Shown one piece after another: positions 22,140 to 29,437 of a stretch of DNA of 39,634 nt (the first letter of the stretch is position 1; each line of letters starts with the position of its first letter). A program made the translations under genes and the position numbers. The DNA comes from a virus. The stretch is taken from positions 1-39,634 of IMG/VR virus record IMGVR_UViG_3300037459_000080; one strand, given 5' to 3'. The notes beneath the pieces were generated by a model. That model saw nothing but the letters and a program-made list of their open reading frames with translations, was not told where the DNA came from and did not search any database.

Positions 22140-22140
22140 C

Positions 22141-23367
22141 ATGGCACAAACTACATATAATGATGGTGACCCACTTAGTACAGTTAGAGCTGTAATAAAC
22201 GGCAACGCCAATGATGCTCAGAGTAAATTAGTTGATCAGGTGGCTATTAATACATTGGCCGATTTATCTAGTTTTTTGGTATCTGGTACTTATGAGCTGC
22301 CTTCTGGAACTTATTATTTTAACGCTCCTGTTGATTTTGGAACGGCTGATATACTTCTAACTGATTTAGACGGATGTTATGATATTCGCACAAGTTGCAT
22401 AGCTCAGCTTGATTACTCAGGAGTTACCCCTTTTATTGCTTCCGGTAACACTGGGCAAGTTATTACATTTGCACCTTATCGAGTATCAACGCCTAATGCA
22501 CTTGTTTTTGATGGTGATGGATTTGTTGGCAATAGTTTTATTAGTGACTTTGGTATATTTGTTGGTTGTAAAGAGATGGTCAGACTGACAGGGTGGTCGT
22601 TTTTTACTGTTGATGCTTTTGCAGGTGTTGCCTGTGAGAAGGGTGTAACTCTAACTGATGTTGCTAATATTAACCTCGCTAAGCCGCAGTGGAATCTAAG
22701 CTTATCTAATGGTGAAGCTTTTATTAATCTTATTGGTGCATCATCTGGACAGATGATAGCCGGAGATATAAATTCACAGCCGTCTTCAAGTGACTTCTTT
22801 TTTAATTTTGATGCTACATGGGGAGGTCATGCCTCTATTGTTGGCGGCGCTCATCAGACGGGCGGCGGTCTATTCTTTAAGGGTTCGAGGAATCAAGAAG
22901 ATGTAGATATTGAGGTCCTAGGAGTTACAGAAGTGCCTAACTCTCAAGCCAAGGTCAAGGGTTATATTGCCGAGGGTGACGAAGCATTGACGACTATAGT
23001 AACTCAGGATGTGCCTGTGGTTGTCGCTGGAACTTGGACTAATACAATTAACAAGAGGTTTAGTTTCGATGCCGCCGGAAAAATAACTTATCTAGGCCAT
23101 GAAACTTTAGTATTTCCTATTACTGCTAAGTTACAAGCCACGCCAGCGAGTGGCAGTAATAGAGAGTATGAATTTCATTTCAGAGTCAACGGAACTACTA
23201 TTGATCCGGCCTCAAGGGATGTAATTAGAGCCGACGCAGGGAACCCCGCTAAAGTGATTATTATAACTGAGCTTGAATTGAACGAGAACGATTATGTGGA
23301 GATAGTTGTAGCTTCTACAAGCTCGACTGTTAATGTAACAGGTGAAGCGGCAACAGTTATCATCTAA
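22141..23367 (+). CDS. Second receptor-binding / tailspike protein (408 aa)
   Basis: The N-terminus (TYNDGDPLSTVRAVINGN) is the attachment-type start common to phage spikes and fibers. Residues about 50-260 are rich in G, S, F and D with a repeating beta pattern, as in right-handed beta-helix spikes. From about 275 (YIAEGDEALTTIVTQD) a C-terminal jellyroll-like part follows with YEFHFRVNGTTIDP and NENDYVEIVVAS, resembling C1q/TNF-like trimer tips. It probably binds a surface glycan or protein as a second adsorption factor. Unlike the large fiber at 3776, it lies in the middle region between its own terminators. Confidence 0.7.
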   Translation: MAQTTYNDGDPLSTVRAVINGNANDAQSKLVDQVAINTLADLSSFLVSGTYELPSGTYYFNAPVDFGTADILLTDLDGCYDIRTSCIAQLDYSGVTPFIASGNTGQVITFAPYRVSTPNALVFDGDGFVGNSFISDFGIFVGCKEMVRLTGWSFFTVDAFAGVACEKGVTLTDVANINLAKPQWNLSLSNGEAFINLIGASSGQMIAGDINSQPSSSDFFFNFDATWGGHASIVGGAHQTGGGLFFKGSRNQEDVDIEVLGVTEVPNSQAKVKGYIAEGDEALTTIVTQDVPVVVAGTWTNTINKRFSFDAAGKITYLGHETLVFPITAKLQATPASGSNREYEFHFRVNGTTIDPASRDVIRADAGNPAKVIIITELELNENDYVEIVVASTSSTVNVTGEAATVII

Positions 23368-23386
23368 AGTCAACACCCGACAAGGA

Positions 23387-23415
23387 GGCCCACTGTAAAA
23401 TGTGGGTCTTTTTTT
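23387..23415 (+). terminator. Intrinsic terminator after spike cassette
   Basis: GGCCCAC (23387-23393) pairs with GTGGGTC (23402-23408, one G-T wobble) and is followed by TTTTTTT at 23409-23415. Confidence 0.88.
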
Positions 23416-23425
23416 GTGTCCGCGC

Positions 23426-23454
23426 TTGATTATGTACGTACAATAGATTAATAT
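23426..23454 (+). promoter_or_regulatory. Palindrome-spacer promoter, copy C
   Basis: TTGATT (23426-23431), 17-bp spacer, TAATAT (23449-23454). TGTACGTACA at 23433-23442, with the same 7-base offset as copies A and B. Located 11 bp after the spike terminator, and drives the small-gene operon from 23505. Confidence 0.75.
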
Positions 23455-23504
23455 AAAGATACCAGCCGCTGATGAGCTGTTAACCGCTAACCGGAGTTTA
23501 GCAC

Positions 23505-23768
23505 ATGATTAACCTTATCCTCTCAAACACAAAATCCTTCATCGTTAAGGAATTCTCTGGTACTGTTTTTGATTTACGGTCTGACCTATCCGAAAATGAT
23601 TTTATTGCAGAGATAGAAGAGTTAGGCTTTAAGAGACGTGTGATTCCTTTTCTTTCAGTTAAGCAGGAAGGGGGACCAACTAATAGATGGTATAATGATT
23701 CCTTTCAGTGTGTTACGATATATGCTGGCGGTCTATATGGGTTGAGTATAGATGAGTACCAATCTTAG
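23505..23768 (+). CDS. Unknown small protein after promoter copy C (87 aa)
   Basis: RBS CCGGAG about nine bases before the ATG. Alpha/beta sequence with SKSFIVKEFSGTVFDL-type strands (NTKSFIVKEFSGTVFD), an acidic helix (SENDFIAEIEELGFK) and an aromatic end (RWYNDSFQCVTIYAGG). No family recognised. First gene of the operon that runs to the terminase genes. Confidence 0.6.
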   Translation: MINLILSNTKSFIVKEFSGTVFDLRSDLSENDFIAEIEELGFKRRVIPFLSVKQEGGPTNRWYNDSFQCVTIYAGGLYGLSIDEYQS

Positions 23769-23907
23769 AAATATCTTCAAGGGCTTAGGTGTAAAACCTG
23801 AGCCCGCATTCAAGACAAGGAAGGAGTATCTTGAGTGGGTAAAAGACTGGCAAGAAACAATGATTAAAAAACAAAAGGAGTATAAGAAAAATGGTTATCA
23901 TAATTGA
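23752..23907 (+). CDS. Small basic helical protein (51 aa)
   Basis: ATG at 23752 overlaps the previous gene by 17 bp, and its stop lies inside the next. The composition is lysine-rich with a clear amphipathic helix (TRKEYLEWVKDWQETMIKK). The RBS is weak, so coupling to the preceding gene would be needed. Its codons include the AAAGGAG of the next gene. Confidence 0.4.
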   Translation: MSTNLRNIFKGLGVKPEPAFKTRKEYLEWVKDWQETMIKKQKEYKKNGYHN

Positions 23908-24244
23908 AAAAACAGAAATGAAAGCAAAATCACTGCAATTTGAGGCAAAGGCATATAGTGGAGATGAATGTATAATGTCAGTGTATGGTGTAACTCCGGC
24001 ATCAGCAGAGAATAAATTGAGGGTTTTTCTTGATGTACTTCATGATGAAATTAGTGAGCTTTTATACCCCAAGGCTTCCGATATAGCATTAACTACTAGG
24101 CTAGAGGATATGATAGCTGATGGTGCAGACTTTGATTATAACGATGACGAAATCTTAGTAAGTAATGAATTGGTAGAGGAGATTATAAAGGCTGTTAGGG
24201 TTCAGTTTAAGAAGAGGTTAAATACAAGGAGTAGAAAAAAATGA
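23891..24244 (+). CDS. Unknown acidic protein (117 aa)
   Basis: AAAGGAG lies 12 bases before ATG 23891. Begins with strands (MVIIIEKTEMKAKSLQFEAK), followed by helices (SAENKLRVFLDVLHDEI, LVEEIIKAVRVQFKKRL). The tail NTRSRKK is encoded by ACAAGGAGTAGAAAAAA, the start cassette of the next gene. No family recognised. Confidence 0.55.
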   Translation: MVIIIEKTEMKAKSLQFEAKAYSGDECIMSVYGVTPASAENKLRVFLDVLHDEISELLYPKASDIALTTRLEDMIADGADFDYNDDEILVSNELVEEIIKAVRVQFKKRLNTRSRKK

Positions 24245-24606
24245 GTGACGATATTAGGGTTTATTGGGATGAGGAAATGGAGGTTTATTCAATAGTTATA
24301 AATGACACTGTTGTCCATGCGTTTGATGATGGGGATGACTCGCAATATAGCACTGGAATGTGTGAGTATGATTTAACTACAGAGGATATCCTCGTCTACG
24401 ACTCAGCAGAAGACGCAGAGCATGACGAGTGGGAGTTCTCGATTATTGATGAGAATCTGGTGATACCGAATTTAGCAGAACTTGAGAAGCTGGATGGAAG
24501 GTCCGATAGTCTTGTTAGGCAAGTATTTTCAGATTATGAATCATGGTGTAATTTTTGGGTTGTGGCGGATATACAGAAATTATATCACGAGAAGAGGAAG
24601 GCATGA
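24241..24606 (+). CDS. Unknown strongly acidic protein (121 aa)
   Basis: Very rich in D and E (DDIRVYWDEEMEVYSIVI, DDGDDSQ, SAEDAEHDEWEF). Highly acidic early phage proteins can be DNA mimics that block host DNA-binding enzymes; this is a hypothesis only. Two strand pairs near the start and a helical end (SDYESWCNFWVVADIQKLY). ATGA overlaps at both ends. Confidence 0.55.
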   Translation: MSDDIRVYWDEEMEVYSIVINDTVVHAFDDGDDSQYSTGMCEYDLTTEDILVYDSAEDAEHDEWEFSIIDENLVIPNLAELEKLDGRSDSLVRQVFSDYESWCNFWVVADIQKLYHEKRKA

Positions 24607-24770
24607 GTAATTTTATTGATACGAAGATTAATAAAAAGTACTATAGCGGTGAGATGCAAGATTGTGAGCTTATACATTATATGTACGCTAAAGGAAATAA
24701 ATTACAGAAAGAAAACGAAGCGCTAAAAAAGGAGTTGGAAGAGATGAAAGCGAAGTATGGGGAAAAATAG
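24603..24770 (+). CDS. Small coiled-coil protein (55 aa)
   Basis: ATGA overlap with the acidic gene. The C-terminal 30 residues form a coiled coil (KLQKENEALKKELEEMKAKY). The N-terminus is basic. No family recognised; a small scaffold or regulator is possible. Confidence 0.5.
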   Translation: MSNFIDTKINKKYYSGEMQDCELIHYMYAKGNKLQKENEALKKELEEMKAKYGEK

Positions 24771-24904
24771 TTAAGCACGATTGTTAAAAATGACAAGTTT
24801 GTGTTGAAATTGATATTTGACAAGATTGAAAAATGGGTGAAATATACACCTATGGAGCGGAGACGGAGGCCGAAGGCTCTCAAGCAACTCAGCAATCTTG
24901 CAAT

Positions 24905-24934
24905 TTGCAATTTGCTTTTACTTTTACTTATACA
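24905..24934 (+). promoter_or_regulatory. Possible promoter in the 217-bp gap
   Basis: TTGCAA (24905-24910; itself repeated as TTTGCAATTTGCAA) and TATACA (24929-24934) with an 18-bp spacer. TTGACA at 24817-24822 is another -35-like element. The 24771-24987 gap has no convincing gene, so a promoter for 24988 onwards is likely. Confidence 0.45.
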
Positions 24935-24987
24935 TAACACACTAAGTAACCACAGTAAGAAATCACCAACAGGACAAGGAGTAAGAG

Positions 24988-25194
24988 ATGGTTAATATTC
25001 AAAGATATTTTTGCAGAGTTGACGATAAGGACTACATGGACATAATTAATGGTAAGGAAGGGGGATTCTTGGGGTTTGATGTTACTTCAGAATGTGATGA
25101 CCCTGTTTTTATTGACATAGAGGATGTAAGAGCTCTGATTGCTCAATTGCAGGACTATGTGGAAAGTTATAAAAATATGAGGAGTAGAAAATGA
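24988..25194 (+). CDS. Unknown small protein (68 aa)
   Basis: Begins after ACAAGGAGTAAGAG, the phage start cassette. Acidic with strand-helix order (IQRYFCRVDDKDYMDII, GFLGFDVTSECDD, DVRALIAQLQDYVESY). The tail NMRSRK comes from the next start cassette (GAGGAGTAGAAA). ATGA overlap with the membrane protein that follows. Confidence 0.55.
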   Translation: MVNIQRYFCRVDDKDYMDIINGKEGGFLGFDVTSECDDPVFIDIEDVRALIAQLQDYVESYKNMRSRK

Positions 25195-25451
25195 GTATTG
25201 AAGATATATTAATCTTGGCTCAATTATATTTGACATCATCTATACTAGGCGTAGTCCTTGATATCACAATGTTTGGGCTTAAAGATGGTATAGCAAGCAA
25301 TGGCTGGAAGTTTAGGGCCCTTATATTTCTAGCAGGACCTCTATCAGTAGGGCCCTTGCTAGCATTATTTATGATTAGGCTTATTGAAGGTGCTGGCCTA
25401 ACATACTCGTTGCATGAGAAGTGGAAGAAAACTAAGAGTAACAAGGAGTAG
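25191..25451 (+). CDS. Two-pass membrane protein (86 aa)
   Basis: Two hydrophobic helices (about residues 6-29, ILILAQLYLTSSILGVVLDI, and 42-65, RALIFLAGPLSVGPLLALFM) and a basic C-terminus (LHEKWKKTKSNKE). It starts in an ATGA overlap. It could be a holin-like or exclusion protein; there is no lysin neighbour here. RBS GAGGAGTAGAAA. Confidence 0.55.
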   Translation: MSIEDILILAQLYLTSSILGVVLDITMFGLKDGIASNGWKFRALIFLAGPLSVGPLLALFMIRLIEGAGLTYSLHEKWKKTKSNKE

Positions 25452-25454
25452 GAA

Positions 25455-25712
25455 ATGACACCAGACGAAGTGCAGAAGACTATTGAGGCTTTAGAGGCTG
25501 GTTATAGCGACACAGCGAAGATTAATGTCGATATGGGCAAGGTCGTGTTGGATCAGGAGAATAAGAGACTTGAGGCGGAGAATAAAGAGCTAAAACAAAT
25601 CGGAATGAATATGAAATCATGGCTAATAAAAAAAGAATTATATAAAGACTTTATAAAAGATGTTTACGGGGTGGAGTTGCCAAAATCATTGAGTTTTGAC
25701 AGCGAAGAATAA
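25455..25712 (+). CDS. Unknown coiled-coil-containing protein (85 aa)
   Basis: AACAAGGAGTAGGAA precedes the ATG. The middle is a coiled coil (QENKRLEAENKELKQIGMN). The ends are acidic. No family recognised. It lies between membrane ORFs and the terminase genes. Confidence 0.55.
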   Translation: MTPDEVQKTIEALEAGYSDTAKINVDMGKVVLDQENKRLEAENKELKQIGMNMKSWLIKKELYKDFIKDVYGVELPKSLSFDSEE

Positions 25713-25739
25713 AGCGGTATATTAAAGGTAAATATAATT

Positions 25740-25844
25740 ATGAGTGGACTTATTTTAACAGGGTATGAATCAGTAGTTTACTGCTTTATATGGGTGCTGT
25801 TTTTTACCGCTTATTATAAATTGATTATTAAACCATTTAATTGA
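25740..25844 (+). CDS. Tiny single-pass membrane peptide (34 aa)
   Basis: ATG at 25740, stop TGA at 25842-25844, eight bases before the small terminase ATG. One hydrophobic segment (SVVYCFIWVLFFTAYY). RBS-like AAAGG at 25726-25730. Too short for confident prediction. Confidence 0.35.
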   Translation: MSGLILTGYESVVYCFIWVLFFTAYYKLIIKPFN

Positions 25845-25852
25845 GGTAAGTT

Positions 25853-26260
25853 ATGGCACACGCAGGAGGTAGACCACCAGCATTTGAAAGTCCAGAAGAG
25901 TTACAGAAGTTAGTCGATGATTACTTTGAGAGTTTGAAGGTTTATAATGCAGAAGGTGACCATATAGATACTAGGCCAGCGCTTGTAACAGGTATAGCTT
26001 TACACCTTGGATTTTGCACACGACAAAGCTTTTATGACTATGAAAAGAAGCCAAAGTTTACTTACACTATAAAGAAAGCTAGGTTAAGAGTAGAGTCAAG
26101 TTATGAGAATCAGTTGTTCGGAAAGAGTACAGCAGGCGCTATATTTGGTCTTAAGAATGTAGGTGGATGGAGTGATAAGCAGGAGATAGAAAGCAAGGTG
26201 GAGGTTACTGGACAGCCGCTTATAAGCTTTAGTGATACGAGTAAGAAAGAAGATTCCTAA
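25853..26260 (+). CDS. terS: Terminase small subunit (135 aa)
   Basis: GRPPAFESPEELQKLVDDYF is the typical start of DNA-packaging terminase small subunits (Terminase_5/DUF-type with GRP-x-F), followed by a helix-turn-helix region (TGIALHLGFCTRQSFYDYEK) and YENQLFGKSTAGAIFGLKNV. The protein recognises phage DNA and starts packaging with the large subunit. GAGG lies before the ATG. Three small ORFs stand between it and terL. Confidence 0.85.
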   Translation: MAHAGGRPPAFESPEELQKLVDDYFESLKVYNAEGDHIDTRPALVTGIALHLGFCTRQSFYDYEKKPKFTYTIKKARLRVESSYENQLFGKSTAGAIFGLKNVGGWSDKQEIESKVEVTGQPLISFSDTSKKEDS

Positions 26261-26276
26261 GCAGTTAGTCGCACTT

Positions 26277-26372
26277 TTGGGTTATGTAAGCTATGCTGTA
26301 TAAAAACTAGGCTAAAAACCCAATAATTTAAAAGCAGATAAAAGACATTCCTTACTTTCGCAAGAAGTGGGG
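26277..26372 (+). other. Two RNA stem-loops between terS and the next gene
   Basis: TTGGGTT (26277-26283) pairs with AACCCAA (26317-26323), enclosing AGC-TAT-GCT (26289-26297). A second stem, CCTTACTT with AAGTGGGG (26350-26372), lies just before the RBS of the gene at 26395. Neither has a T-run. They could be a regulatory leader, or DNA features of the packaging site close to terS. Confidence 0.35.
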
Positions 26373-26394
26373 ATTGGATAATAAAGGAGTAGGT

Positions 26395-26562
26395 ATGGAG
26401 TATATAGTAATATTTTTTTACATCGTGGCGCTGGGGTTTTTACTAGAGCTTTATAATATGTGGGTGGAGGGGAAGAGAGTTGAGGCTGAGGTTAGGGAGT
26501 TAGCTAAGCATGTGCCGAAGACTCAAGATGAGCTTGATAGGTTTTTGGAGGGGAAGAGATGA
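26395..26562 (+). CDS. Small membrane protein between terS and terL (55 aa)
   Basis: Start at 26395 chosen because AAAGGAG lies 6-12 bases upstream; a start at 26374 would ignore it. N-terminal transmembrane helix (residues 3-20, YIVIFFYIVALGFLLELY) and a charged helical tail (VEAEVRELAKHVPKTQDEL). No family recognised. ATGA overlap with the next gene. Confidence 0.5.
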   Translation: MEYIVIFFYIVALGFLLELYNMWVEGKRVEAEVRELAKHVPKTQDELDRFLEGKR

Positions 26563-26753
26563 GTGGTATAGATATTAATACTCTTATTTTGGATGCCGCT
26601 CATGATGCAGGTGTTGATTTTCTTTATTACGATAGAAAGCATGACGAAGATTTGATAGTAGGTGTTATAGAAAACTATATATCATCTGGAAGTATCAGTG
26701 TTGATGATATTGTGGCATCGTTCAGAAGAGCTATTGAGGAGGGTATTATATGA
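26559..26753 (+). CDS. Unknown small acidic protein (64 aa)
   Basis: Acidic helical protein (DINTLILDAAHDAGVDFLYY, SVDDIVASFRRAIEEGII). Starts and ends in ATGA overlaps with two membrane ORFs. No family recognised; it sits in the short operon between the terminase subunits. Confidence 0.5.
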   Translation: MSGIDINTLILDAAHDAGVDFLYYDRKHDEDLIVGVIENYISSGSISVDDIVASFRRAIEEGII

Positions 26754-26809
26754 TCTACCTAGCGATAATTTTACTTGTGGTGCTGTTAGTGGCGGGTAGT
26801 GGCAATTGA
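26750..26809 (+). CDS. Nineteen-residue hydrophobic peptide coupling terL
   Basis: ATG at 26750 overlaps the previous stop (ATGA), and its TGA (26807-26809) overlaps the TTG start of terL as TTGA. The peptide MIYLAIILLVVLLVAGSGN is one membrane helix. It may be a true small membrane peptide, or mainly a device that brings ribosomes to the weak TTG start. Confidence 0.4.
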   Translation: MIYLAIILLVVLLVAGSGN

Positions 26810-28092
26810 TCCTCTCCAACAAATTTAAGCCATTCTTTGAGCTACTCTCAGACGATCCAGCGCTAGTAGAAAAACACAAAAACATCCGCTATGTCGTACT
26901 AGTCGGGGGCAGGGGCGGAGCCAAATCACACGCTCTTGGAACATGGGTAAACTCTGCATCATTCAAAGAGAAGTGGGGTGTCTATTTTACCAGATGGACT
27001 ATGAAGAGTGCAGAGAAATCTATTATCCCACAGTTTAAAACTATCTGTGATATGCTGGGCAATACTCATAACTTTTCATTCAAGCAAACTCAGGTTATTA
27101 ACAATACTTCTGGATGTGTTGTGGACTACTCAGGCATTAAACCACAAAGCAATCAATCAAGTGGTGATAGTAAGTCATTAGCCAATAAGAATGTGTTTAT
27201 ATGTGAAGAGGCAGAGGATATACAAAGCTTTGAATTATTCGATAAGACTGATAACTCTATCCGTACATTAGAGGCTAAGAACATCGTTATACTTTGCTTA
27301 AATCAAGGTTCTGTGCATCACTGGATATATAAAGAGTTTATAAAAGAGAAGCGTGATGACGTAATGACAATATCTATAACCTATTTAGACAATCTTAGGT
27401 ATTTAGATGATGGTTTCATTAAGAAGGCAGAACGTGTAAAAGAGCGTGATTTAAGGCGTTATAATCATATCTACGGGACTACATGGAAGACTGATACAGA
27501 CGGCGCTCTGTGGCGTGATGGCGATATATCTCCGTATCGGATTACTAAGGCTGAGTATGATGAATTAGAAGTTGAAGAAATTGTTGTCGGTTTTGATCCG
27601 TCAGTTACCGATGTCGATAAAGCAATGAAAGAACGCATGGCGCAAACAGGCAATGAGCCAGATGAGGACGGTATAGTCGTTGCGGCACGTTGCAAGGATG
27701 GACGTTATTATATTCTCGCCGATTACTCAATGCGGGGCACACGTACAGAGGTAGCAAAGAAAGTTATTTCGGCTTATCATCAATGGCAGGCTAACAGTAT
27801 TGTTGTGGAGAAGAATAACGGCGGTGACTGGATACCGACAGTAATACGCGGAATAGATAAGAGTGTTTATGTTAAGACCGTTCATGCGTCACGCGGGAAA
27901 AAGACACGTGCGGAGCCTATTGTCGTTAAGTATGAAGATGGCGAAGTTTCTCACATTGGCTATAAATCAGAGCTTGAGTTAGAGATGACAAGCTGGATAC
28001 CAGACGCCGGAATGCCTTCACCTAACCGTATTGACGCTATGGTTTGGGCTATTACAAAACTAATCAAAAAGCGTAAGATACAAGTGTTTTGA
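26806..28092 (+). CDS. terL: Terminase large subunit (428 aa)
   Basis: A PBSX/Terminase_3-type packaging motor. The ATPase half has Walker A GGRGGAKS (34-41) and Walker B VFICEEAE (130-137). The C-terminal RNase H-like nuclease has D264 in VGFDPSVTD and D410 in NRIDAMVWA. It drives DNA into the prohead and cuts it. Start is TTG at 26806, coupled to the stop of a 19-aa peptide; the first in-frame ATG lies after Walker A, so TTG is required. Length is normal. Confidence 0.95.
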   Translation: MILSNKFKPFFELLSDDPALVEKHKNIRYVVLVGGRGGAKSHALGTWVNSASFKEKWGVYFTRWTMKSAEKSIIPQFKTICDMLGNTHNFSFKQTQVINNTSGCVVDYSGIKPQSNQSSGDSKSLANKNVFICEEAEDIQSFELFDKTDNSIRTLEAKNIVILCLNQGSVHHWIYKEFIKEKRDDVMTISITYLDNLRYLDDGFIKKAERVKERDLRRYNHIYGTTWKTDTDGALWRDGDISPYRITKAEYDELEVEEIVVGFDPSVTDVDKAMKERMAQTGNEPDEDGIVVAARCKDGRYYILADYSMRGTRTEVAKKVISAYHQWQANSIVVEKNNGGDWIPTVIRGIDKSVYVKTVHASRGKKTRAEPIVVKYEDGEVSHIGYKSELELEMTSWIPDAGMPSPNRIDAMVWAITKLIKKRKIQVF

Positions 28093-28115
28093 CTTATCGC
28101 TATTTTTCTGCCTAC

Positions 28116-28144
28116 TTGACAACTCAACTAAACATTGCAATATT
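28116..28144 (+). promoter_or_regulatory. Probable promoter before portal gene
   Basis: TTGACA (28116-28121, consensus) with AATATT at 28139-28144 after 17 bp, preceded by TGC (extended -10 like). A similar unit, TTGACT-17-TAATAT, lies before the protease gene, so these may be the late promoters. A partial palindrome-like GTACATACGTA lies downstream at 28147-28157. Confidence 0.5.
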
Positions 28145-28177
28145 AGTACATACGTATTTAATAACAAGGCATTGTAA

Positions 28178-29437
28178 ATGTTCAAAACACTATTAAAGAA
28201 GCTCGGCTATGTGCCGGAAATGAAATCCGCGTTCTCTCCTGCGGCGGCTAGCACAGTCGTAACAATCGACCAATTCACATCAAACCTATTGTATAACGCT
28301 AATTATTCCACCCTTGCTAGAGAGGGATATATCGAGAATGTTATAGCGAATAGATGTATACGCCATACAGCGGAATGCATTGCTAATATAGACTTTGATG
28401 TACTTATAGACGGCGAGAGTATTTATGATAGATCTGACCGAGTAGCCGAATCTTTTAGGGATCTTATAAAAAACCCATACGTTGACTATAACTGGAAGTT
28501 CTTTGTAAAGTCTGTGCAATCACATAGGCCTATTGCCGGACGTGCTTATATATACCCAGAACTTGACAATGTGGGTGGATTGCCTAGTAGCATAGAGTTT
28601 TTCCGGCCTGATCGTGTCAGTATTATCAACTCACAAGATGAAAGAGTGTACCAGTATCAGTATAACCGCGGCTCTGATCGTAGAGTATTTGGCCGTGATG
28701 AGGATGGATACTTTGATCTTATTGACTGGCGAGCATTTAACCCCGTGTCTGATACATGCGGCTTAAGTTCTATTGTACCAGCAGGCTTATCTATTGACTC
28801 GCACACTGAAGCAAATAAATATAATAAGCAGATAGTGAGCAATGGCGCTAAGCCTTCTGGTATGATTAGTATACAGAATGATGAGAATAGCGGCCACTTG
28901 GACGAGTCGCAAATCAAGGACTTGCAGGACAGGATAAAGCAAAAACTACAGTCTGATAATGGCGGCATAATGTTTATGAACGCTAATGCTAAGTTTGAGC
29001 CAATTAATTTTAGTAATGCAGAAATGGACTGGCTTAACGGCATCAAAGCGAATGCTATTGCTATTTGTAACGCCCTTGACTACCCGCCGCATTTATTAGG
29101 CCTTGAATCTACTACATTTAATAATGCCGCCGAAGCTAAGCTGGAGCTATACGAAAACTCAGCTATTCCAAAAGCCGAAGAGATGTACGATACACTCAGT
29201 GCTTTTTATTCACGTAAGCTTGGTATGGATATTGAGTTTAAAATTAATGTTAAGAATATCGTAGCGCTAGCACCAAGATTTAAGGAGATGGCTGAGCAAG
29301 CTAGAGAAAACTTTAAATCAGGATTAATCACTCAGAATGAAGGTCGTGACTTAATAGGATATGAGGAAACGCCACTAGGCGATGATATCTTTGTTGACCA
29401 GAATAACCAACCGATGAACCAGCCGCTCGAGGGATAA
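28178..29437 (+). CDS. HK97-type portal protein (419 aa)
   Basis: Typical HK97-family portal: an N-terminal region with YIENVIANRCIRHTAECIAN, the wing/stem region with GRAYIYPELD, the stretch NKQIVSNGAKPSGMISI, and YPPHLLGLESTTFNNAAEA-like motif (DYPPHLLGLESTTFNN) near residue 305-320. Twelve copies form the DNA gate of the capsid, bound by the terminase. RBS AACAAGG. The stop overlaps the MuF-like ATG as TAATG. Confidence 0.93.
   Translation: MFKTLLKKLGYVPEMKSAFSPAAASTVVTIDQFTSNLLYNANYSTLAREGYIENVIANRCIRHTAECIANIDFDVLIDGESIYDRSDRVAESFRDLIKNPYVDYNWKFFVKSVQSHRPIAGRAYIYPELDNVGGLPSSIEFFRPDRVSIINSQDERVYQYQYNRGSDRRVFGRDEDGYFDLIDWRAFNPVSDTCGLSSIVPAGLSIDSHTEANKYNKQIVSNGAKPSGMISIQNDENSGHLDESQIKDLQDRIKQKLQSDNGGIMFMNANAKFEPINFSNAEMDWLNGIKANAIAICNALDYPPHLLGLESTTFNNAAEAKLELYENSAIPKAEEMYDTLSAFYSRKLGMDIEFKINVKNIVALAPRFKEMAEQARENFKSGLITQNEGRDLIGYEETPLGDDIFVDQNNQPMNQPLEG

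Noticed and set aside
24833-24937. 34-codon ORF beginning MGEIYTYGAETEAEG
   Set aside because: No RBS; overlaps the promoter-like region.
24801-24995. GTG-start ORF in the gap before 24988
   Set aside because: No SD before GTG and composition not protein-like (RRRRPKALK, NLLLLLLIHN). It runs over the start cassette of the real gene.
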